Source: Pseudomonadota bacterium
Lineage (GTDB): Bacteria > Chloroflexota > UBA6077 > JAJPHF01
Assembly: GCA_021325365.1 (NCBI GenBank)
Contig: JAJPHF010000107.1
Span: forward strand, 1-42,914
Direction: 5' to 3'
DNA: 42,914 nucleotides
Positions 1 to 7,457 of this stretch are shown here, in pieces. Each line of letters begins with the position of its first letter. Positions within the stretch are counted from its first letter, which is position 1. The notes beneath the pieces were generated by a model that was not told the DNA's origin, did no database searches, and was given only the letters and a program-made list of their open reading frames with translations. The position numbers and the translations under genes were made by a program.

Positions 1-744
1 CGCGGAAGGTCGCATCGTTTACCCCGTACGATACTCCCCCGCGGTCCCGCCGCGGGCCGGGCCGGCGGGGCGGGGTGCCCCGGGCCGGGCGCGGGCGGCG
101 GGCGGGGTGGGAGGCGTGTACGGCGCAAGATACGCGACCACGTCGCGCGGGATGGCGGGCGCTCTCCGGCGCGCCTCGCGGCCTCTCTAGTATGAATGCA
201 TTGACGAGGGGCGGTCGTCCGGCTCAGACGGGTGATACACGATGCAGCCGGGCGGTTGGCCGACCGGGACGGGCCCTCACCCCGACCCTCTCCCAGAGGG
301 AGAGGGGGAGGGACGCGGCGCCGGACCTCACCCCCCTGCCCCTCTCCCTTAGCAGAGAGGGAGAACGAGGGAGACGCCCTCACCCCGACCCTCTCCCAGG
401 GGGCGAGGGGGAGGGACGCGGCGCCGGACCTCACCCCCCTGCCGGCCTCTCCTAAGGGAGAGGGGGAGGACGGGAAGCCTGGGCCGGATTCGCTGAGACG
501 CCGGGCTGGGTGGCGACTGGGCAGGGCGCAGCAAGCAGCGCCCCTACAAGAGAAGACATTGGCGGGGGGCGATCGTCCGGGGGGCGGGGGCCGGGCAGGG
601 CACCGCGAGGAGCAGGCGAGAGGCGAGACATGTGCGGATGCGGGGCCGCGAGGCCGGCTGCAAGACGCAGGGAACAGCCCCGGCGTGGGCACGAGGAGGC
701 CAGACATGTGCGGATGCAGGGAAGCCGCGGGACGATTCTGGCGC
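1..744. other. Repeat-rich intergenic region, no convincing gene
   Basis: About 740 bases with no recognisable protein family in any frame. The region is dominated by C-rich/G-rich palindromic repeats (274-470) and by stretches such as the one near 527-547 that resemble decayed interspersed repeats. A 16-base direct repeat, AGACATGTGCGGATGC, occurs at 626-641 and 702-717. The open frames across it are by-products of high GC. The promoter of the downstream lipoprotein gene presumably lies near its 3' end but I cannot point to clear boxes. Confidence 0.6.
274..443. repeat. CCCTCTCCC/GGGAGAGGG palindrome cluster with 67-bp direct repeat
   Basis: Two nearly identical units begin at 274 and 377 (offset 103) and each runs about 67 bases, ending in CTCACCCCCCTGCC. 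Inside each, CCCTCTCCCAG is followed by its approximate complement GAGGGGGAGGG, so each unit can fold. A third, weaker palindrome lies between them (341-362) and another at 447-467. The same type of sequence recurs at 4767-4965 and 34140-34195, so this is a dispersed family in this genome. Confidence 0.85.
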
Positions 745-1956
745 ATGGCCCGGGAGCGAGGAATTCCAGCCTGGCCGGTCGCGGGGGCCGCTAGCGTTGA
801 CGCAGGCGAGACGCCCACGCTCCCAGGGAGGGGACGCTCGGCGTCACCGCTCGCGCTCACGGGGCTCCGCGCTGTCGCGCTGCTGGCCTTGCTCGCGCTG
901 GCCGCCTGCGCCCCGGCGAGCGCGCCGTCCGCCGCGAAGCCTGGCGCGGCGCCGGCGGGCGCGGGGGCGGTGGCCGGGGGCGCGGCCGCGCCGGCGGCCG
1001 GGGGCGCCACGGCCCCGGCGCCGACCGCCGCGGCGAGCGAGCCGGCCGTCGTGCCAGTGAAGATCAGCTACACCGTGCCGGGCGGCATCTACACGCCGCT
1101 CTACGTGGCCGAGACGGAGGGCATCTTCCGCAAGCACGGCCTGGACGCCGAGCTGATCCTGGGCGGCACGGGGGCGCGCACGGCGCAGGCGCTGATCGGC
1201 GGCGACGTGCAGTTCGCCTCCACCGGCTCGCTCACGGTGCCGATGTTGCAAGGCTCGGAGCTGGTGTACATCGCCGGCAGCGCCAATTACTTCGTCAGCT
1301 CGATCTACGCGCGGCCCGAGTTCACGCGCATGGAGGACCTGAAGGGCAAGACGATCGGCGCCAACGGCCCGTTCGACGCGAGCCACCTGGCCGTGCGCGT
1401 GGCGATCGCGCGCCTCGGCTGGGACCCTGACCACGACGTCGAGTTCTCGTTCCTCGGCGGCCAGCGCGAGCTGGTGGCGGGCATGCTGCAAGGCGTGGTG
1501 GCCGCGGGCGACATCTCGCCGCCCACTTCGCTCGAAGCGCGCAACGCGGGGCTGCACGAGCTGCTGAACATCGCGGAGCTGAAGCTGCCGTTCGTGCAGA
1601 ATGCCGTCGGCACCTCGCGCGCCTACCTGCGCGACCACCCGGAGGTCGTGCGCCGCTTCCTGCGCGCCTACGTCGAGGGCATCAAGGTGGCGAAGGCGGA
1701 GCCCGACGCGGCGATGGCGGCCATCGGTAAGTACACCAAGACCGACGATCCGGCCGTGCTACGCGAGGTCTACGACACCTACGTGAACGTGTGGGAGCGC
1801 GTGCCGCGGCTCACCGTGGAGGCGCTGCAAGGCCAGCTCGACGCCCTGGCGTTAACGACGCCCGAGGCGAAGACCGCCCAGCCCGAACAGCTCCTCGATA
1901 TGACCCTCCTCGACGAGCTAGACCGCTCCGGCTTCGTGGACAGCCTGTACCGTTAG
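745..1956 (+). CDS. ABC transporter substrate-binding lipoprotein (NMT1/NitT-TauT type)
   Basis: Probable periplasmic-side or membrane-anchored binding protein of the NMT1/SsuA-like family, which captures small organic substrates for ABC import; the substrate cannot be told from sequence. From the ATG at 745 the product has 403 residues. A hydrophobic segment ends in a lipobox (LALAAC), followed by a 50-residue Ala/Gly/Pro linker and then the mature domain beginning VPVKISYTVPGGIYTPLYVA, with the typical AETEGIFRKHGLDAEL and DLKGKTIGANGP segments. The start is uncertain: 745 is the last ATG before the signal peptide, but the N-terminal 40 residues look like translated repeat DNA and there is no clear ribosome binding site. 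No permease or ATPase gene is next to it, so it is an orphan in this window. Confidence 0.85.
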   Translation: MARERGIPAWPVAGAASVDAGETPTLPGRGRSASPLALTGLRAVALLALLALAACAPASAPSAAKPGAAPAGAGAVAGGAAAPAAGGATAPAPTAAASEPAVVPVKISYTVPGGIYTPLYVAETEGIFRKHGLDAELILGGTGARTAQALIGGDVQFASTGSLTVPMLQGSELVYIAGSANYFVSSIYARPEFTRMEDLKGKTIGANGPFDASHLAVRVAIARLGWDPDHDVEFSFLGGQRELVAGMLQGVVAAGDISPPTSLEARNAGLHELLNIAELKLPFVQNAVGTSRAYLRDHPEVVRRFLRAYVEGIKVAKAEPDAAMAAIGKYTKTDDPAVLREVYDTYVNVWERVPRLTVEALQGQLDALALTTPEAKTAQPEQLLDMTLLDELDRSGFVDSLYR

Positions 1957-1959
1957 CGG

Positions 1960-2346
1960 TTATCGGGCTCGCCCGGCGCCGGCAGGTGTGCGCGTATCCG
2001 CGGCGTCGTGGTGGGTGGGGACGCGGCGCGACGCGGCGAGCCGGCGCCCCCCGCGCGACTCCACCCTCAGGCGCCCGTCTGGCTCGACGATGAAGGCGGC
2101 TCCCACAGCCCGCGCGATCGCGACCAGAGTGTCGAGCCGCGGCGGGTGCTTGCCGCTTTCCAGACGCGCGATCGCCGATTGCTTCTTCCCCAGACGGTCG
2201 GCCAACTGCTGCTGTGTGAGCCCGGCTGCCAGTCGTGCCTTAATAAGCGCGCGCTCAAGCTCGAACTGCGGACGCTGCTCCTCCCATGCCGCCCGGAACT
2301 CGGGGTCCCGCGCCTCTCGCTCCGCGAAATACTCCTCGACGTTCAT
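1960..2346 (-). CDS. XRE/HigA-family antitoxin
   Basis: DNA-binding antitoxin of a type II toxin-antitoxin pair. The 128-residue protein has an N-terminal acidic region (MNVEEYFAEREARDPEF) typical of HigA2-like antitoxins, then a Cro/C1-type helix-turn-helix at about residues 37-90, with GLTQQQLADRLGKKQSAIAR as the helix-turn-helix core. The C-terminal 35 residues are basic and low in complexity and may be a read-through extension. It begins in the ATGA overlap with the upstream toxin gene, so the two are translationally coupled. It probably neutralises the toxin and represses the operon through the inverted repeat at 2703-2718. Confidence 0.88.
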   Translation of the reverse strand: MNVEEYFAEREARDPEFRAAWEEQRPQFELERALIKARLAAGLTQQQLADRLGKKQSAIARLESGKHPPRLDTLVAIARAVGAAFIVEPDGRLRVESRGGRRLAASRRVPTHHDAADTRTPAGAGRAR

Positions 2347-2693
2347 GATCCCTCACGCGCTTGAAAGTCCCCCATACGACCGATAGCGATAGCGATTTCT
2401 CCCCGGGGAGCTTCCTGCGTCTTCTTCGTAAAAGCATGGAGTAGGATTAGCCGCCGACCGCTGGCCGCGAAGTAAAGCACACGATGTTCCCACCCTGCCC
2501 GCACACGCAGCTCCCAAAGCTTCCGCTCCAATGGTCGCACATGCGGCATCCCCAGGCGGGAGCCGAACTCTCCCAGCAGCCGTAACCCTCGCCGGACAGC
2601 AGCAGCCTCGCGCCCGCCGAGCGCGTCGATATACTCTGCTACCGGACGCCGTCCGGCTGGCGTCTCGTAGAACTCGGGAGTCCACTGGCTCAC
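2343..2693 (-). CDS. RelE/HigB (Gp49-like) family toxin
   Basis: Probable ribosome-dependent mRNA interferase, 116 residues. The family signatures are visible: EFYETPAGRRPVAEYIDAL near the N terminus, LGMPHVRPLERKLWELRVR in the middle and HRVLYFAASGRRLILLHAFT followed by KKTQEAP near the end, matching phage-derived Gp49/HigB toxins. The gene starts with GTG and lies first in the operon, the usual toxin-antitoxin order for HigBA. There is no clear Shine-Dalgarno sequence, so translation may be inefficient or leaderless. The TGA stop overlaps the ATG of the antitoxin gene. All the features of an intact toxin are present; activity cannot be judged. Confidence 0.88.
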   Translation of the reverse strand: MSQWTPEFYETPAGRRPVAEYIDALGGREAAAVRRGLRLLGEFGSRLGMPHVRPLERKLWELRVRAGWEHRVLYFAASGRRLILLHAFTKKTQEAPRGEIAIAIGRMGDFQAREGS

Positions 2694-2699
2694 ACCGTC

Positions 2700-2731
2700 G
2701 TTATAACATGCGAGTTATCACGCTGAGACAA
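2700..2731 (-). promoter_or_regulatory. Putative higBA promoter/operator
   Basis: Just upstream of the toxin GTG is an AT-rich inverted repeat, ATAAC (2703-2707) and GTTAT (2714-2718), the most AT-rich stretch nearby. On the minus strand it overlaps a possible -10 (TTATAA or GTTATA) with TTGTCT at 2726-2731 as a possible -35, spacing 18-19. An autoregulatory HigA operator at this place would be expected. Proposed from sequence shape only. Confidence 0.45.
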
Positions 2732-2973
2732 GCAGGAGAGTCACGAGACTGATCTGTGTCCCGCTGCGGCGGGTCCCGGCTCCTCGCCGGTGCCCGGCAG
2801 GCCGGCGGCTCGTTGTTTGCCCGGCGCCGGGGGCTGTGCTTACAATCCGGATGAGCCGATTCTCCGCCTCGAGCTTGGCGCGCGCCGCGCGCCAGCGGGC
2901 CGCGCCGGGCGTGGGCGCGGGCCGCTCCCCAGGCGGGCGGGGTCGTAAGCCACCATGCAGGAGGAGGGACACC

Positions 2974-3717
2974 ATGGCCGTGAAGACCGAGTGGGTCACC
3001 GCCAAGACGCCTGAGGGCGACATGCGCGTGTACGTCGCGCGCCCCGAGGGCAGCCAGCCGCTCCCCGGCATCATCGTCATCCAGGAGATCTTCGGCGTCA
3101 ACGAGCACATCCAGGACGTGACGCGCCGCTACGCCGAGCAGGGTTTCGTCGCGGCCGCGCCCGAGATCTTCCACCGCTTCGAGCAGAAGGAGGCGCCCTA
3201 CTCCGACGTCCAGGCCGGGTTCGCGCTGCGCCAGCGGCTGTCCGACAACCAGGTAATGGACGACGTGAACGCGACCTGCGACCTCCTCAACAGCCGCTCG
3301 GACGTGCAGAAGGGGCAGATCGGCATCGTCGGCTTCTGCTACGGCGGCCGCGTCGTCTATCTCGCGCTCACGCGCAACCCGAACCTCAAGGCGGGCGCAG
3401 CGTTCTACGGCGGCGGCATTGCGGCCGACGCGGCCGACGCGCCGGTGAACGCGACGGCGAACATTCGGGCGCCGATCCACCTGTTCTTCGGCGGCAAGGA
3501 CCAGTCGATCCCGGCGGAGCAGGTCAGCAAGATCGAGACGGCGCTCAAGCAGAACAACAAGCGCTACGAGCTGAGCTGGTACCCCGAGGCGCCCCACGGC
3601 TTCTGCTGCGACGCGCGCCCGGGCAGCTACCACGAGGAGTCGGCGCGCGACGCCTTCCCGAAGGCCGTCAACTTCTTCAAGCGCACCCTCGGCGGCGCCG
3701 TGGCCGCCGCGGCCTAA
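2974..3717 (+). CDS. Dienelactone hydrolase family protein
   Basis: Alpha/beta-hydrolase of the dienelactone hydrolase family (247 residues), cytosolic. The family hydrolyses dienelactones in chlorocatechol degradation but most genomic members act on unknown esters or lactones. The Cys-Asp-His triad is visible: nucleophile C122 in GFCYGGR, D176 in FFGGKDQSIP and H208 in EAPHGF. The family's E38 lies in IQEIFG. The ATG at 2974 is chosen because a strong GGAGGAGGG site sits just upstream; longer in-frame extension to 2836 is possible but lacks such a site. A perfect hairpin terminator follows the gene. The presence of the extra Cys pair after H208 (FCCD) is common in this subfamily. Confidence 0.93.
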   Translation: MAVKTEWVTAKTPEGDMRVYVARPEGSQPLPGIIVIQEIFGVNEHIQDVTRRYAEQGFVAAAPEIFHRFEQKEAPYSDVQAGFALRQRLSDNQVMDDVNATCDLLNSRSDVQKGQIGIVGFCYGGRVVYLALTRNPNLKAGAAFYGGGIAADAADAPVNATANIRAPIHLFFGGKDQSIPAEQVSKIETALKQNNKRYELSWYPEAPHGFCCDARPGSYHEESARDAFPKAVNFFKRTLGGAVAAAA

Positions 3718-3733
3718 CGCACCAGCAGACCGG

Positions 3734-3756
3734 GGCCTGGGGGACCCCCCCAGGCC
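3734..3756 (+). terminator. Hairpin terminator after dienelactone hydrolase gene
   Basis: A perfect 10-bp stem, GGCCTGGGGG / CCCCCAGGCC, with a 3-base loop ACC, starts 17 bases after the stop codon. There is no T-tract, as is usual in this GC-rich genome. Confidence 0.7.
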
Positions 3757-3778
3757 TCGCGCATGGAGCCAGTCGCCG

Positions 3779-4969
3779 ATGGCGCCCGCGCGCGTGCTCG
3801 TCTACCGCCCGGGCGCCATCGGCGATTTCATCCTCGCGCTGCCGGCGCTCGCCGCCCTGCGCGCCCGCTTCCCCGGCGCGCCGCTGATCGTCGTCGGCCC
3901 CGCCGCGGCCGTGCTGCTCGCCGCCCACCTGGCCGACCGCCCCCTCGCCGCCGACGATGCCCGCCTGACGCCGCTGTTCGCCCCCGGCGCCGCCATCCCG
4001 CCCGAGGTAGCGGCCACGCATGCCGTCATCTGGGCGGGCGCCGCCGCCGAGCCCTTGGCCGCCAACCTGCGGGCGGCCGGCGCCACGGTCGTCCATACCC
4101 CCGCGCGCCCGCCAGCCGGGCGCCGGCAGCACGTGGCCGACTACCTGGTGGACACGCTCGCGCCGCTGGGGATCGAGGCGAATGGGCCGGCAGTGCCGCG
4201 CCTGGAGCCGAGCGCCGAGGCGCGCGCGGCGGCCGCCGCGTTCCTGGCCGCGCAGCCGGGGGCAACGGCGGCGACGCGCTGGGCGGCGCTGCACCTGGGC
4301 AGCGGCAGCCGGCGCAAGAACTGGCCCGTGGCGAGGTTCGTAGCGGTGGCGGCGGCGCTCGCCGCGCGCGGGCTACGGCCGCTCGTGGTCGCGGGGCCGG
4401 CCGAGGAGGCGGTCGTGGACGAGGCGCTGGGGGCGCTCGTGGCGTGGCGGCCCGCGCTTGCGCGCGAGTGGCCGCTGGAGCGCCTGGCGCCGCTCCTCGC
4501 CGCCTGCGCGTGCTATATCGGCGCGGACTCGGGGATCACGCACCTGGCCGCGGCCGCGGGCACGCCCGTGGTCGCCGTCTTCGGGCCGACCGACCCCGCG
4601 CTGTGGGCGCCGCGCGGCCCACGGGTGACGATCGTGCGCCATCCCGTGCCCTGCCAGCCATGCACCTGGGAGGCGATGTGGGCCTGCCCCCATCGCGCCT
4701 GCCTGACGGCCCTCGCGCCCGACGCCGTGCTGGCCGCCGCGCTCGGCTGCTTCGGGGGAAGCGGCGGACCTACCCCCCCGGCCCCCCTCCCGATGCGGGA
4801 AGGGGGAGGACCGGATGACCTACCCCCCCGGCCCCCCTCCCACTGTGGGAAGGGGGAGTGGGACGAAGCCCCGCGCCCCGGCCTCTCTCCCCCACCGGGC
4901 AGAGGGATAGAGATGAGGCCGGGGGGGCTCCCCCCTTCCTTCGGAGGGAAGGGAGGCCGGGGCGGTTAG
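3779..4969 (+). CDS. Glycosyltransferase family 9 protein with repeat-derived C-terminal tail
   Basis: Heptosyltransferase-like GT-B enzyme (GT9) that would transfer a sugar from a nucleotide-activated donor; the acceptor is unknown. The N terminus VLVYRPGAIGDFILALPAL is the classic GT9 start; AALHLGSGSRRKNWP and the donor-binding motif IGADSGITHLAAAAGTPVVA near residue 245 confirm it, as does the Cys-rich C-terminal motif CQPCTWE. From about residue 330 to 396 the frame runs through C-rich/G-rich palindromic repeats (4767-4965), giving a Pro/Gly-rich tail with no family similarity. The native protein probably ended near GCFGGSGG. The gene starts 61 bases after the dienelactone hydrolase stop but beyond a terminator. 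A paralogue lies at 21730-22815. Confidence 0.88.
   Translation: MAPARVLVYRPGAIGDFILALPALAALRARFPGAPLIVVGPAAAVLLAAHLADRPLAADDARLTPLFAPGAAIPPEVAATHAVIWAGAAAEPLAANLRAAGATVVHTPARPPAGRRQHVADYLVDTLAPLGIEANGPAVPRLEPSAEARAAAAAFLAAQPGATAATRWAALHLGSGSRRKNWPVARFVAVAAALAARGLRPLVVAGPAEEAVVDEALGALVAWRPALAREWPLERLAPLLAACACYIGADSGITHLAAAAGTPVVAVFGPTDPALWAPRGPRVTIVRHPVPCQPCTWEAMWACPHRACLTALAPDAVLAAALGCFGGSGGPTPPAPLPMREGGGPDDLPPRPPSHCGKGEWDEAPRPGLSPPPGRGIEMRPGGLPPSFGGKGGRGG
4767..4965. repeat. Tandem C-rich/G-rich palindromic repeats inside the GT9 3' end
   Basis: Two units starting at 4767 and 4817 (offset 50) share GACCTACCCCCCCGGCCCCC followed by CTCCC and, after a short variable loop, GGGAAGGGGGAG. Two further related palindromes follow at about 4880-4905 and 4925-4965, the last with CCCCCCTTCC / GGAAGGGAGG arms. 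They belong to the same dispersed type as 274-443 and 34140-34195. Confidence 0.85.
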
Positions 4970-4979
4970 GTCTTTCCCC

Positions 4980-5393
4980 CTAGCGCCGAAAGGCGTCGAC
5001 GCCGGCCTGGGCGATCTCCTCGTCCTGATCAGAGCTCGCGCCGCTCACGCCGATCGCGCCCACGACCTCGTCGCCGTCGCGCAGCACCAGGCTGCCCTGC
5101 GCGGGCACGAAGCGGCCGCCCGTGCGCGCGACCATCGCGCTGCCGACGGGATGGCCCGGCCCCCAGGCCTCGCCCAGCTCGCGGCCGGAGCGCCGGAACA
5201 TGGCGGCGGCGTAGGCTTTGCCGAGGGCGATGTCGGGCGAGAGGAGGTTCGCGCCGTCCGCGCGGGCGGCGGCCACCTGGATGCCGCTCGCGTCGACGAT
5301 CGCGATGGAGCAGCGGAGATTCATGCTGCGCATCTTCCCCACGCAGACCTGGAGCAGGTGCAGGCTCTCGTCCAGCGTAAGCGGCGCGGCCAT
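4980..5393 (-). CDS. GlcG/HbpS-family heme-binding-like protein
   Basis: Small cytosolic protein (137 residues) of the GlcG/HbpS/PduO-C fold. Members bind heme or cobalamin-related cofactors or occur beside glycolate and propanediol genes, but most have no assigned role. The sequence shows the family pattern: AIVDASGIQVAAARADGANL, then SPDIALGKAYAAAMFRRSGR, and the C-terminal GEVVGAIGVSG-like GDEVVGAIGVSGASSDQDEE. A GAGGAGAG site precedes the ATG at 5393. It lies 17 bases downstream of the small gene at 5411-5665 and probably shares its transcript. Confidence 0.88.
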   Translation of the reverse strand: MAAPLTLDESLHLLQVCVGKMRSMNLRCSIAIVDASGIQVAAARADGANLLSPDIALGKAYAAAMFRRSGRELGEAWGPGHPVGSAMVARTGGRFVPAQGSLVLRDGDEVVGAIGVSGASSDQDEEIAQAGVDAFRR

Positions 5394-5410
5394 GAGTCAC
5401 TCTCCTCGAG

Positions 5411-5665
5411 CTAGATGGCTCCCAGGACCTTGCCCCAGGGAATCATCTGGATGGGCGGTAGGCCGCTCGTATCGTCATAGATCGTGGTGGGCATGGGCAG
5501 CCCATAGCCGTGAGTATCCGCCCGGTCCTCGGGCCAGTACGCGGCCAGCACGACCGCGTCCAGCATTCGCTGCTCGGTGGGCGCCAGACTATCGCGGAAC
5601 GCCTTCAGCTTGTGCATGTAGGCGCGCACTTCCTGATCGCTGGGGAGAGTACCTCGCTCTGCCAT
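5411..5665 (-). CDS. Hypothetical 84-residue protein
   Basis: I do not recognise this family. The protein begins MAERGTLPSDQEVRAYMHKL and contains FRDSLAPTEQRMLDAVVLAA, predicted as two amphipathic helices, then a Gly/Pro-rich C terminus (THGYGLPMPTTIYDDTSGLP). The ATG at 5665 is preferred over an upstream in-frame start at 5710 because GAGGAGG lies 7-12 bases before it. No signal peptide or membrane segment. The two-helix N terminus with a variable C-terminal tail is reminiscent of small leader-like proteins, but no modifying enzyme is nearby, so that is not claimed. It precedes the GlcG-like gene. Confidence 0.6.
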   Translation of the reverse strand: MAERGTLPSDQEVRAYMHKLKAFRDSLAPTEQRMLDAVVLAAYWPEDRADTHGYGLPMPTTIYDDTSGLPPIQMIPWGKVLGAI

Positions 5666-5804
5666 CGCGCATGTCCTCCTCAACTCGGCCAGGGGCCTGG
5701 GCCGATCCAATCCCCACGGTCGTCACCCCGGACGGCATCACGCTGTCCGCCAGATGGTACCAGGTTCCGGAATTTCCCGGCGGCCGTCCTGTGCTAGCGG
5801 AGGC

Positions 5805-6641
5805 TCAGCCAGTCGGCGTCGCAGCCGGGCCGGCAGGGGCATTGGCGCCACCCGTGAGCGGGGCGGCGGCGTGGCCGTTCGCGCGGGTAGGGTCGGCAGA
5901 CACGGCCCCGGTGGTCGCTGGCGCGCTCGCGGCCGCCGCGGCAGCAGCGTCGGCAGGCGCGGCGTTACCATCCGCGGGGGCCGCATCGGCGGCGGGGGCG
6001 CTGGTACCGTCGTAGGCCGCCTCGCCGTCCGCGCTGTGCTTCTCGGGCTCGGGCGGCTGGGGGTTCCAGTAGCTGAGGATGGGCAGGGCATCGGGCGTCG
6101 GGTACTCGAAGATGACCACCGCGCCGCGGGCCGGCGCCAACGGCTCTTGCAGCAGCTTCGGCGTCACCGTCTCGCCGCCCGCCCAGAGCGTCAGGACCGC
6201 GATGGGGTCGGCGTGGCCGACGCAGACGACCGCCTGGTCGCGGTGTCGTCGGAGCAGCAGGCGCACCAGCCGCTGCTGGCGCGCGAGCACGTCCTCCACC
6301 ACCTCGTCGTCGGGATGCTTGCGGTCGACGTAAAAGCTCGTGCCCTTGGGGACCTCCTTGTTGGGCGTCCCCTGCCAGCCGGTGCGGATCTCGGCCAGCA
6401 GCGCGTTGCGGCGTACCGGCACGCCGGGGTGGAACGCGGCAATGGCGAGCGCGGTCTGGCGCGCGCGCAGCAGCGGGCTGGTGTAGATCGCGGCGACCGG
6501 CTCGTCGGCCAGGCACTCGGCGATCAGCTGGGCCTGCTCGCGCCCGCGCGCGCTCAGCCGGAACCGAGGCAGGCGGCCGTAGACGACGTTGCGTGGGTTA
6601 TGCACCTCGGCGTGGCGCACGAACAGCAGGCGCGTGCTCAC
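5805..6641 (-). CDS. Histidine phosphatase family protein with Ala-rich tail
   Basis: Phosphoglycerate-mutase-like histidine phosphatase, probably acting on a phosphorylated metabolite. The catalytic RHA is at residues 9-11 (LLFVRHAEVHNPRNVVYGRL), followed by YTSPLLRARQTA, the acidic EIRTGWQG and the second histidine in CVGHADPI. The catalytic domain ends near residue 200; the remaining 75 residues are an Ala/Pro/Gly-rich low-complexity tail of unknown use. The GTG start overlaps the stop of the upstream thioesterase gene by four bases (GTGA), so the two are coupled. Standard family members are about 200-220 residues, so the tail accounts for the extra length. Confidence 0.92.
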   Translation of the reverse strand: MSTRLLFVRHAEVHNPRNVVYGRLPRFRLSARGREQAQLIAECLADEPVAAIYTSPLLRARQTALAIAAFHPGVPVRRNALLAEIRTGWQGTPNKEVPKGTSFYVDRKHPDDEVVEDVLARQQRLVRLLLRRHRDQAVVCVGHADPIAVLTLWAGGETVTPKLLQEPLAPARGAVVIFEYPTPDALPILSYWNPQPPEPEKHSADGEAAYDGTSAPAADAAPADGNAAPADAAAAAAASAPATTGAVSADPTRANGHAAAPLTGGANAPAGPAATPTG

Positions 6642-7126
6642 CGCACCTCCGGCGCGGGCGGGGTGGGCGAAGAGGGCTGGGGCGTGGGCCAGATCGCCTC
6701 GCGCAGGGCGTCGGTTTCCTCGGGCGCGAGCTTCAGGAACAGGCCCGTGGCCTCCGCCACGACCTCCCCACTAGGGAGCAGGGCCTCGCCCCGCGCCTCG
6801 ACAAAGCGGCCGCGGTCGCGCACCTGCCGCGCGCGCACCTCCAGCGCCGCGCCGACGGGCACCGGGCGCCGGTAGCGTACCTCCAGTCGCGCGGTGAACG
6901 ACCACGCGCCGTGCAGCGCCACGGCGCGGCCGAGCGTCTCGTCGAGCACGCTGGCCAGCACGCCGCCGTGGACCCGCCCCGGATAGCCCTGGTAGCGGGC
7001 GTCGGGCGTGAAGCGCCCGCGCATCTCGTCGGGCGTCTCGCCAAGGCTGAACTGCGCGTGGAGCCCCGCCGGGTTGCTCTCGCCGCAGACGAAGCACTCG
7101 GCGTAAGTGCGCAGCGCCTCGGTCAT
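6638..7126 (-). CDS. PaaI-like hotdog-fold thioesterase
   Basis: Acyl-CoA thioesterase of the PaaI/YiiD hotdog type, 162 residues. Visible: CFVCGESNPAGLHAQF at the N terminus (a hallmark of this subgroup), GYPGRVHGGVLASVLDET with the catalytic HGG and Asp/Glu, and the strand RLEVRYRRPVPVGAALEV. The ATG at 7126 gives a normal family length. A Pro-rich C-terminal tail follows. It is the first gene of a two-gene operon with the histidine phosphatase. The substrate is not predictable. Confidence 0.9.
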   Translation of the reverse strand: MTEALRTYAECFVCGESNPAGLHAQFSLGETPDEMRGRFTPDARYQGYPGRVHGGVLASVLDETLGRAVALHGAWSFTARLEVRYRRPVPVGAALEVRARQVRDRGRFVEARGEALLPSGEVVAEATGLFLKLAPEETDALREAIWPTPQPSSPTPPAPEVR

Positions 7127-7274
7127 GGCCTCGTCCTTCCCACTGTCGCCCCCGCGCGAGCCGCCGCGCGCTGGGCACGGCGGGAGGAGAGGGCTGGCGG
7201 CTGGGACCGATGTCTCTTCAGTATACCGTGCGGGTAGCGACAACCCGAGCCTGCCGGCGGGTGGGTCGCGGTCC

Positions 7275-7290
7275 CCCGCGGTGCCGCGGG
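7275..7290. repeat. Perfect GC palindrome between divergent genes
   Basis: CCCGCGG-TG-CCGCGGG, a 7-bp perfect inverted repeat, lies in the 330-base region between the thioesterase gene (leftward) and the UGA-containing peroxiredoxin-like gene (rightward). It could be an operator or a structural repeat; a similar CCGCGG palindrome is at about 39-56. Confidence 0.4.
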
Positions 7291-7457
7291 CCACCTGGGG
7301 GTCGGACGGGCTCGGTGCGTGAGCAGGGTGGCAGCGGCCCGGTTCTTGGGCGAACCGCACAGCGCGGCCGGCCGTAGCCCCGCGCGGCCGGCGGGCGCTA
7401 TCATAGCCGGGGCAGCCGCTGGCGCCGGTGGGCGGGCCTGACCGGCGGGGAGGGACG

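Noticed and set aside
844..1638. Long minus-strand open frame (264 codons)
   Set aside because: Antisense to the clear lipoprotein gene; the translation is His/Arg/Ala-rich without features, a by-product of GC-rich third positions.
2701..3633. 310-codon minus-strand open frame
   Set aside because: Antisense to the dienelactone hydrolase gene, which has an intact catalytic triad and a good ribosome site.
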